From Bacteroidota bacterium (GTDB lineage Bacteria > Bacteroidota > Ignavibacteria > Ignavibacteriales > Melioribacteraceae), in contig JAMCSN010000036.1 of the NCBI GenBank assembly GCA_023381535.1, forward strand, positions 1 through 13,321: a stretch of DNA of 13,321 bases, given 5' to 3'. The position numbers and the translations under genes were made by a program. Below, piece after piece: positions 8,003-13,321 of this stretch. Each line of letters opens with the position of its first letter. Positions within the stretch are counted from its first letter, which is position 1. The notes beneath the pieces are model-generated. The model had not been told where the DNA came from and did no database searches. It saw only the letters and a program-made list of their open reading frames with translations.

Positions 8003-8897
8003 ACACTTTCACGATTGATGGTTTGATTTGATATAACGCTTTGATTTTCTTCGCTAAGTATGCGGCATTTTTACCCGCTGCAATTCCTAACGCCGGATTA
8101 AAAGTGTGCATCTTGATTGAGAGGTCTTCAAAATTTCCGTGATCGGAACAAACTACCAGCGTCATATCTTTGGAAAGATTTGTAAACGTATGATAAAGAA
8201 ATCTGTCAAGAACATGTGTCGTATACTCAAGCCATTCAATATTTCTTCCGTGCCCAAGATGATCTGTGTGAAATATTTCGAACAATGTGAAATGATTCTC
8301 CGAACCGATCCGCAAAAGTCTATTTGCTGCCGTTTCCGGTTTAATGATCGGTAGTTTATAGTTCAACCGTTCCACTAATCGCCGATTATCGATTTCGGCG
8401 CTAATGGCACGTCCACGGCGCAAATCTGAAATTTTGTTTAAGCGCATGCCGTTCAGAACGCAGCTTAGAGTGGTAACACTTAACCTTCTGCGACCGGAAT
8501 TAACGTAATCGAAAAAAACTTGCGGGTAAGCGTTTATGAACGTAACCTTCTTTTTCAGTCGCATAAATTCCCGGAAAATGTTTTTCTCACGGATTACCGG
8601 TACAAGCGTTGAGTAAGGATAAGGACCGAAATGTTTTCCGATAATTTTTGGTGCGTTCACGCCGCAAAAAATTGATGTCTGTCCCGTTCCGCTTAGCGGG
8701 ATTCCAGCGATGCCCATTCTTGCATCAACAGGAAAAAGAAATGCGTTTTCACCTTTTAATTTTTGATTCTCAAGATGTGGAATGCTTCCGAATATTTCCG
8801 TGAAAGTCTTGAACCCGAATTTGAAGAAGGGATTATTTTCATAATCTTTTTTACCGATTCCTACACCGTCTATGAAGATCATGATTGTTGAATGCAA
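7995..8897 (-). CDS. Alkaline-phosphatase-superfamily metalloenzyme (phosphoglycerate-mutase-like fold)
   Basis: At 300 aa it is predicted cytosolic. Its motifs follow the alkaline phosphatase / cofactor-independent phosphoglycerate mutase superfamily: metal-binding Asp10 in IFIDGVGIG, the nucleophile region LSGTGQTS (68-75, probably Thr71 or Thr74), HTDHLGHG (210-217), SDHGNFED (251-258) and a late His264. These make a two-metal site, so a phosphatase, phosphomutase or similar hydrolase is likely. The substrate is unknown, and it is much shorter than true iPGM (about 510 aa). The chosen start is TTG at 8897 because AAAGGAA sits five bases upstream. The first ATG is codon 6 (8882), which also retains the motif Asp. 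It lies 15 nt after dtd and overlaps comEC by 8 nt. No link of this family to DNA uptake is known to me. Confidence 0.78.
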   Translation of the reverse strand: MHSTIMIFIDGVGIGKKDYENNPFFKFGFKTFTEIFGSIPHLENQKLKGENAFLFPVDARMGIAGIPLSGTGQTSIFCGVNAPKIIGKHFGPYPYSTLVPVIREKNIFREFMRLKKKVTFINAYPQVFFDYVNSGRRRLSVTTLSCVLNGMRLNKISDLRRGRAISAEIDNRRLVERLNYKLPIIKPETAANRLLRIGSENHFTLFEIFHTDHLGHGRNIEWLEYTTHVLDRFLYHTFTNLSKDMTLVVCSDHGNFEDLSIKMHTFNPALGIAAGKNAAYLAKKIKALYQIKPSIVKVYE

Positions 8898-8912
8898 AAG
8901 CGTTCCTTTCTT

Positions 8913-9389
8913 CTATTTCGATTCAACCAAAATCGTTACAGGACCATCATTAAAAATCTTTACCATCATCATCGCGCCGAAAACACCCTCTTTAACTTTT
9001 TCATCACCAAGATTCTCTTTCATCCTTGCGACAAATTTTTTGTACATAGCTTCGGCAACTTCCGGGCGGGCGGCATCCGTAAAACTTGGACGGTTGCCTC
9101 TGCGTGCGTCGCCGTAAAGTGTAAATTGTGAAATCACCAGCGCTTCACCGCCAACATCTTTTATCGACAGATTCATTTTTTGGTTTTCATCTTCTCCCGC
9201 TCCAAAGGGATCCCTTCGGGAAAACACGCGCAAGTTCGCACACTTATCGGCAACAAAAATTAAATCCTCTTCGGTATCGCCTTCTTTGATCCCAAGAAGA
9301 ATCACCATTCCATTTTTTATTTCGGCGTAAAGTTTCGGTTCATTGATCGTAACAGATGCTTCCGAAACTCTCTGCACAAGCGCTCTCAC
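8913..9389 (-). CDS. dtd: D-aminoacyl-tRNA deacylase
   Basis: This 158-aa homodimeric cytosolic enzyme hydrolyses D-aminoacyl-tRNAs and mischarged Gly-tRNA(Ala), keeping D-amino acids out of translation. The N-terminus MRALVQRVSEASVTI is characteristic. The SQFTLYGD motif lies at 87-94, and the chiral-proofreading Gly-cisPro motif is in NDGPVT (147-152). It is about 13 residues longer than the E. coli enzyme (145 aa). Most of the extra length falls at 57-71 (SRRDPFGAGEDENQ), between the RVF and KMN segments. The start is GTG, overlapping the prmC stop as GTGA, with GGAGAG upstream, so translation is coupled to prmC. Confidence 0.95.
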   Translation of the reverse strand: MRALVQRVSEASVTINEPKLYAEIKNGMVILLGIKEGDTEEDLIFVADKCANLRVFSRRDPFGAGEDENQKMNLSIKDVGGEALVISQFTLYGDARRGNRPSFTDAARPEVAEAMYKKFVARMKENLGDEKVKEGVFGAMMMVKIFNDGPVTILVESK

Positions 9390-10237
9390 TTCAACTCTCC
9401 GTAAACAATTCTATCAATCTGCTGATAGTCTTTTATGAAATATATGTTTCGTACGCCGCATTCTTGAAGGATGGCAGACACGTCTGCGGCTTGTCCCATG
9501 CCGACTTCAAGATAAATCGAACCTCCCGTCTTCAAGATATTATTAAGCCGGGATGATATCAATTTATAAAATGTTAGTCCGTCTCCGAAATCAGTTACTG
9601 CCGTTGCCGGTTCGAACTCGCGAATTTCTCGTTGGGTCTCCGAATAATCCGCCATACTGACATACGGAGGATTTGAAACTATTAAATCGAACGGTACTCC
9701 ATCGGTAGAGTAATTATTCAAGTCTGCTTTGATAAAATTTATGTTTGCACTAACGTCGATTTGAGCAGCATTTTCTTTGGCTAACGAAATAATCTCGTCG
9801 GAAGTATCAATCGTTGTAACCGAGCATTTACCCAAAGATTTTGCCAATGTGACAGAAATATTTCCCGATCCGGTTCCGATGTCAAGGATTCTTAATGACT
9901 CATTGAACTTGAAACGCTCAATAATCGCCTCAACCATTAATTCGGTTTCCGGTCTTGGTATTAAAACGCTTCCGTTAACCTTGAAGGTCAATCCGAAAAA
10001 CTCTGCTTTGCCGGTTATGTATTGCAGCGGTTCAAACTTCCCCCGCCGTGCAATAAGCTCGCGGTATTTATCAACTTCGTTTTCCTTGAGCGGCTGGTCA
10101 AATTTTAGATAGAGATCAAGCCGTTTGCAGTTCAGAATTTCGGCAAGAAGTAATTCGGCGTTCAAACGCGCTGATTCAATTCCCTTCTTTTCAAGATACT
10201 CTGTTGAGAGTTGAAGCGATTCAAGAACAGTTAACAT
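9386..10237 (-). CDS. prmC: Peptide chain release factor N5-glutamine methyltransferase
   Basis: This 283-aa soluble class I SAM methyltransferase modifies the GGQ glutamine of release factors RF1 and RF2, which raises termination efficiency. Visible are the N-terminal helical substrate-binding domain (1-85), the PrmC signature VLIPRPETE (91-99), SAM motif I DIGTGSGNI (119-127) and the catalytic NPPY (189-192), which holds the substrate amide. The length is normal for the family (about 280). The start is ATG with a modest GGAAA upstream. It heads the compact run prmC-dtd-phosphatase-comEC-murB-MFS. The 182-nt gap before it contains the inverted-repeat element, so its promoter probably lies within or beside that repeat. 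Confidence 0.95.
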   Translation of the reverse strand: MLTVLESLQLSTEYLEKKGIESARLNAELLLAEILNCKRLDLYLKFDQPLKENEVDKYRELIARRGKFEPLQYITGKAEFFGLTFKVNGSVLIPRPETELMVEAIIERFKFNESLRILDIGTGSGNISVTLAKSLGKCSVTTIDTSDEIISLAKENAAQIDVSANINFIKADLNNYSTDGVPFDLIVSNPPYVSMADYSETQREIREFEPATAVTDFGDGLTFYKLISSRLNNILKTGGSIYLEVGMGQAADVSAILQECGVRNIYFIKDYQQIDRIVYGELK

Positions 10238-10253
10238 CAGTTTCCATTTCTCT

Positions 10254-10385
10254 GTTAAAGGTTTGAGGTTGTCTAAAAAGTAATTAACAATTTCAAAATC
10301 TGCGTAGATCGGTTAAAATCTGCGCGATCAGTGTTCCATTGTTCAAAAAATATTACTTTTTAGACATCCTCAGAAAGCTTTTAAC
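10254..10385. repeat. Large imperfect inverted repeat, candidate MITE- or REP-like element
   Basis: The intergenic stretch between the GNAT and prmC genes is mostly one palindrome. A 14-bp perfect pair, GTCTAAAAAGTAAT (10271-10284) and ATTACTTTTTAGAC (10352-10365), extends outward with mismatches through GAGG/CCTC to GTTAAAG at 10254 and CTTTTAAC at 10378. Inward, AACAAT (10286-10291) pairs with ATTGTT (10338-10343). The centre holds two tandem 20-bp units. Such an architecture suits a miniature inverted-repeat element or a REP-type hairpin. Transcribed as RNA, it would also form a long stem that could stall or end transcription before prmC. I see no target-site duplication that I would defend, and no second copy in this window. 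Confidence 0.7.
10295..10334. repeat. Tandem 20-bp direct repeat (two units)
   Basis: AAAATCTGCG occurs at 10295-10304 and again at 10315-10324, exactly 20 bp apart. Each is followed by a GATC shifted by one base (10307-10310 and 10326-10329). It occupies the loop of the larger inverted repeat. The wording (minus strand CGCAGATTTT with GATC) resembles intergenic repeats I recall from several environmental bacterial genomes, but that is memory, not a search result. Confidence 0.7.
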
Positions 10386-10419
10386 GAAAGATAAAAAAAC
10401 TTTGGGATTGATTAAGAGG

Positions 10420-10893
10420 TCATTTCATTTTCAAATTCAGTTCCATACAAATTGCTCCTTCCACCGGATTAGCGCGGTACGGTTCTATGTTGTAGAAGCC
10501 GAGCGATCTGTACAACTTTTGAGCCGTCTGCATACTTGGTACAGTATCGAGACGCATTTTTTCATAACCAATCTTTATCGCCTCGGTTATGAGTTCTTGT
10601 GTTAACGCTCCACCGATATTTTTGCCCCGCTGAGAGTTTTTAACGTACAGCCGTTTCATTTCGCAAATATTTTTTTCCAGCTTTCTGAGGGCGATGCAAC
10701 CTACCGGTTCATCCTCCCAATAGGCAAGAAATAATATTCCGTCCGGAGGCGAATACTCACCGGGCAAATTTGCCAATTCTTCGTTGAAATTTTGAAAACA
10801 GAGATCGAAATCCAACGACCGTGCATATTCCAGAAATAGTTCGCGGATAATCTCTATCTCTTCTTTCGTTTCGGCTTTCTTAATTTTCAGCAT
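10420..10893 (-). CDS. GNAT-family N-acetyltransferase
   Basis: At 157 aa it is cytosolic. The acetyl-CoA-binding motif A is clear: a beta strand EMKRLYV (78-84), then QRGKNIGG (88-95) forming the pyrophosphate loop, then a helix. Motif B follows as LYRSLGFYNIEPY (127-139), typical of GNAT enzymes with a conserved LGF. It presumably transfers acetyl from acetyl-CoA to an amine; the substrate cannot be inferred. The start is ATG at 10893 with only a weak purine-rich site. It follows the interrupted small membrane gene (18-nt gap when that gene is read through its amber codon). The inverted-repeat element lies directly downstream. Confidence 0.88.
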   Translation of the reverse strand: MLKIKKAETKEEIEIIRELFLEYARSLDFDLCFQNFNEELANLPGEYSPPDGILFLAYWEDEPVGCIALRKLEKNICEMKRLYVKNSQRGKNIGGALTQELITEAIKIGYEKMRLDTVPSMQTAQKLYRSLGFYNIEPYRANPVEGAICMELNLKMK

Positions 10894-10911
10894 TTCATTT
10901 CACTTCTATGA

Positions 10912-11073
10912 TTAGACTTCCACGCTGCTTCCGTTTTCATTAACCCAGTATGCCCATGCGGTTAACAGCTATTGAAATAGACCAACAATTGCAATAACAT
11001 TTACCAACGGCGGCGCGGAACCGAAAAGGTTCATCAAATAAACGACGGCGAGAAATACCAGCAGTCCCCACAT
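10912..11073 (-). pseudogene. Small membrane protein interrupted by an in-frame amber codon
   Basis: An ATG at 11071-11073, with AAAGGTGAG six bases upstream, opens a 34-aa hydrophobic peptide (starting MWGLLVFLAVVYLMN, ending AIVGLFQ) that stops at TAG (10969-10971). The same frame continues directly as LLTAWAYWVNENGSSVEV and then TAA at 10912-10914. Replacing TAG by TGG gives GLFQWLLTAWAYW, a seamless second membrane segment and a 53-aa two-helix protein with a polar tail. I therefore read it as a gene broken by a single G-to-A change, unless the base is an error or the amber is read through. The open frame also extends 29 codons upstream of the ATG with protein-like content (NSTKAKNRKGE) but no start codon, so the true N-terminus may also be damaged. 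The family is not recognised. Confidence 0.5.
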
Positions 11074-11173
11074 TCCAATCTCACCTTTTCTGTTTTTGGC
11101 TTTAGTTGAGTTGACAGAAAAGTAAGCGCCAACACAATTTGCTTTTAACGGCTGTGATTCTCAGAATTTGACT

Positions 11174-11983
11174 TCAGATTTCTGTCCAATATAGAATCGT
11201 CTTGTAATTGAAATGTATTAATCCGTTTGTTTGATGCTTGTTGAATATACTTTGCAATTCATTCTTCGTTTCGAAAAACTGTTCGCTATTTTCGTCCGGG
11301 CAAAATGAAGACGAAAGAAGTCTGCCGATCAAACTTTCAAAATCAAGAATTTGAAAATGAGAGAACGCTGCCGTCTTGAACTGTGACGGCGAGACAAAGG
11401 AACTGATCTTGGCTTCATCAATATTTTTGTGAGTCACTTCAGCATACTCCGGCAGCTTCATAAGAACGGCTTCATACTCGATCTGAAATGGATCGTGTTC
11501 GGTGTCCCGGTCGTTCCAGATCAACGCAACCTTACCGCTGTTGCGCGCAATTCTTTTAAATTCTTTTTTCGTCGCAACTGGTTCGAACCAATGGAAAGCT
11601 TGTCCCGCAATCACAAAATCGACCGAACCGGATTCAAGATTTGTAGTCTCGGCAGTCCCATCGATGCTGACAAAGTTCTGATAATCTTTCAAAAAATTTT
11701 CACCTGCTTCACGCATAGCTTTATTCGGCTCAACACCGTAAACTTTATTACCGTTATCTAAAAACAGTTTGGTAAGCAAACCGGTACCGGAACCGATATC
11801 GGCAATAGTGCCTTGCGATGTAAGCCCGGCTTCACTTTTCAAGTAATCAATTAATGCTTGAGGGTAGGAAGGACGATACTTTACGTACGCTTCAACACGT
11901 GAAGTAAATCTTTCTGTCGGTTTAAGTCTCATTTGGAATCGAACTATTAAAGAACATCTCTTTTCCCTTTCAATGATGTTCAT
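11174..11983 (-). CDS. Class I SAM-dependent methyltransferase
   Basis: At 269 aa it is soluble. The opening F-x-x-RV-x-x-Y-x-x-YRP-x-YP (26-41) is typical of a broad family of small-molecule methyltransferases. SAM motif I is ADIGSGTGLLT (61-71), the ribose-binding acidic loop is GVEPNKAM (83-90), and GQAFHWFE (127-134) occupies motif IV/post-I. The substrate is unknown. The first ATG (11983) overlaps the upstream gene's stop by 14 nt, but the residues before Met18 look non-conserved. A start at Met18 (11932) would begin nearer the family's usual N-terminus, although neither start has a strong Shine-Dalgarno sequence. It ends 100 nt before the small membrane pseudogene. Confidence 0.86.
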   Translation of the reverse strand: MNIIEREKRCSLIVRFQMRLKPTERFTSRVEAYVKYRPSYPQALIDYLKSEAGLTSQGTIADIGSGTGLLTKLFLDNGNKVYGVEPNKAMREAGENFLKDYQNFVSIDGTAETTNLESGSVDFVIAGQAFHWFEPVATKKEFKRIARNSGKVALIWNDRDTEHDPFQIEYEAVLMKLPEYAEVTHKNIDEAKISSFVSPSQFKTAAFSHFQILDFESLIGRLLSSSFCPDENSEQFFETKNELQSIFNKHQTNGLIHFNYKTILYWTEI

Positions 11984-12479
11984 GATTTAATTGTGAAAAT
12001 TGACTCACAACAAATTCTTCATCGTAAACCGACTTGTATTTTATTCTAAAAGTCAGCCGATTTAAAAGCGAGGAAATCTTTTTCTGTTCTTCAGCGTTAA
12101 CCGGATTTGCTTCAATCAGTACGCTCGATTGACCCGCGTGTATCAGTTCTCCTTTCGACGGGACATAACAGATAATATCGTAGCCGCTTAAACCAAGATG
12201 CGACAATGCATTTTCCACTGTACTTTTTATATCGGCTGGAATTGTTAATCCGTCCACAAATATTTCAACTTGTTCAACACACGCATCGCCAACGCCGGAG
12301 TTGTGCAATATTATTTTAAGTGCGCGTCCTGCAATTTCTTCCCTTCTAATTTCCAGACGAGGTAGAACTGCAAGACTATTCACTTTTCCGGCAGATATTC
12401 TTTGCATCGCATTTATAATTATTGCAGCCAAAATAATTGCAACTCCAAATACTGCCGCCATTAATTCGGGATTCATCAA
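11970..12479 (-). CDS. Unrecognised single-pass membrane protein with a probable beta-sandwich domain
   Basis: At 169 aa it has one N-terminal hydrophobic helix (about 6-25) that anchors it in the membrane. A soluble part of about 140 residues follows, with alternating hydrophobic strands, for example LKIILHNSGVGDACVEQVEI (54-73). That pattern, Asn-x-Gly-x-Gly followed by small residues and a strand, recurs in beta-sandwich domains behind a membrane anchor, but I cannot name a family. The frame begins TTG ATG; the ATG at 12476 is at least as likely a start as the TTG at 12479. It follows the 188-aa membrane gene by 47 nt and overlaps the methyltransferase frame, so co-expression is likely. 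Nothing identifies a function. Confidence 0.65.
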   Translation of the reverse strand: MMNPELMAAVFGVAIILAAIIINAMQRISAGKVNSLAVLPRLEIRREEIAGRALKIILHNSGVGDACVEQVEIFVDGLTIPADIKSTVENALSHLGLSGYDIICYVPSKGELIHAGQSSVLIEANPVNAEEQKKISSLLNRLTFRIKYKSVYDEEFVVSQFSQLNHEHH

Positions 12480-12526
12480 AATTCTCTAATTATTTAGCCA
12501 GATACAATATGGTTAAATTTGCGATG

Positions 12527-13093
12527 CTAAAAAATGTAATTCTTGTTCACACCTTTCTTTACATTTCCCCAAAAATTTATGTTGGGGAAGATGCTTTTCC
12601 TAAGCAGAGCTAGAAACAGCAGTGTGAAAACCACATCAAGCGTTTGTAGGACCAGCATACCGCTGAACGGGTAAACGATCCAGCCGTGTATTACTAAAAA
12701 TAGAAAAAGCGAGTAGAGAGAAACTGCTGTTGTAAAGTAAGCCAATTTGTATCGGAGAAATCCGACAATAAATAAAATGTGAACGACATAGAACAATGCT
12801 GAAAGAACCCACACTGCCGTTATCAGTTTTTGAGGTGGCATATTTATAAAAGTGAGTAAACCGAAAAACATATCAACTATCATAGAGGCAACTAATAAGT
12901 AAACCGGAAGCTTGTTCTTGCGTTTGATTTCGTCACTTACAAACGCGGAGATTCTTAACGCGAGAGCGTCCGGATTGAATTCCGAGTAACGATTTTTTAC
13001 GGAACTGAAAATCTCATCCTTTGGGACGGCGTTCTTGATCATTCTGGAAATTGTTTCGATTACATCTTTTTTCGGTACGGTTGAGTCGAACAT
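12527..13093 (-). CDS. Unrecognised four-helix membrane protein
   Basis: At 188 aa it has a charged, helical N-terminal part of about 60 residues (including DEIFSSVKNRYSEFNPDAL) followed by four hydrophobic segments at about 62-84, 90-113, 117-138 and 144-165. The C-terminus is short and basic. The start is ATG with GGAGGG only three bases upstream, an unusually tight but strong site. It appears to be the first gene of the minus-strand group, with 228 nt of non-coding sequence before it. No conserved motif is visible that would give a function. Confidence 0.68.
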   Translation of the reverse strand: MFDSTVPKKDVIETISRMIKNAVPKDEIFSSVKNRYSEFNPDALALRISAFVSDEIKRKNKLPVYLLVASMIVDMFFGLLTFINMPPQKLITAVWVLSALFYVVHILFIVGFLRYKLAYFTTAVSLYSLFLFLVIHGWIVYPFSGMLVLQTLDVVFTLLFLALLRKSIFPNINFWGNVKKGVNKNYIF

Positions 13094-13321
13094 TTTCCCT
13101 CCATTTTGTTAAAAGAATTTTCCCGGGATCCTTCAGTTGTAATTTAACATTATCTCGATCAAATTCAAGATACATGAATGGAAAAATTTATTCACGGATT
13201 GCCTCAAAAAAAAACTAACCGTAGATGATAGAAAAAATAGTCATTGCCTCAAAAGTAAATCTTACCATGGGAAAGTGAAAACAGCTAATCTAAACTGGTA
13301 AATGTCTTATCTAAGGTCACT
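13094..13321 (-). promoter_or_regulatory. Upstream region of the 188-aa membrane gene
   Basis: No gene is visible here. Reading the minus strand, GATAAT (13152-13157) is a reasonable -10 box, but the -35 at 17-18 nt is weak (TTCATG). The 12-bp word ATTGCCTCAAAA occurs twice on the plus strand (13198-13209 and 13243-13254), 45 bp apart, and could be an operator pair or chance in AT-rich DNA. The window edge cuts the region, so an upstream gene may lie beyond it. Confidence 0.3.

Noticed and set aside
9777..10112. 111-aa plus-strand frame opposite prmC
   Set aside because: It is antisense to the SAM-binding region of prmC and has no motif of its own.
10254..10385. CRISPR-like array or insertion sequence at the tandem repeat
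   Set aside because: There are only two 20-bp units with no spacers, no cas genes and no transposase. The structure is palindromic instead.
10339..10605. 88-aa plus-strand frame starting in the inverted repeat and running across the GNAT gene
   Set aside because: It is antisense to the GNAT motifs and begins inside the repeat arm; there is no supporting signal.

Overview
The window looks like bacterial chromosome of roughly 40% GC (judged by eye) with purine-rich Shine-Dalgarno sequences (AAGGTG, GGAGGG, GGAGAG). The core genes (murB, prmC, dtd, comEC) and the VWA/MoxR-like pair fit a Gram-negative-type bacterium. A Bacteroidota/Ignavibacteriota-like origin is my impression only; nothing here proves it. 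I see no rRNA, tRNA, CRISPR array, transposase or phage gene.

Layout. Positions 1-267 hold a possible edge-truncated frame and a candidate promoter. Two plus-strand genes follow (268-2886): a von Willebrand A (VWA) protein and a MoxR/Mg-chelatase-like AAA+ ATPase, 9 nt apart, probably one functional pair. A 12-bp perfect hairpin (2900-2941) separates them from everything else, which lies on the minus strand and converges on it.

The minus strand, read in transcription order from 13093 down, starts with two unrecognised membrane proteins (188 and 169 aa). Next come a SAM-dependent methyltransferase, a short membrane-protein gene cut by an in-frame amber codon, and a GNAT acetyltransferase. A 182-nt intergenic stretch follows, holding a large imperfect inverted repeat around two 20-bp tandem units. 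Then comes a compact run with gaps of 21 nt or less: prmC, dtd, an alkaline-phosphatase-superfamily metalloenzyme, comEC (split by a frameshift), murB and an MFS transporter. Its genes serve release-factor methylation, D-aminoacyl-tRNA proofreading, DNA uptake and peptidoglycan precursor synthesis, so it is a housekeeping operon rather than a dedicated pathway.

The points most worth a second look are the comEC frameshift, the amber-interrupted small membrane gene, the intergenic inverted-repeat element and the VWA/AAA+ pair. I did not find a convincing new multi-gene system; most of the window is ordinary chromosome with two disrupted genes.
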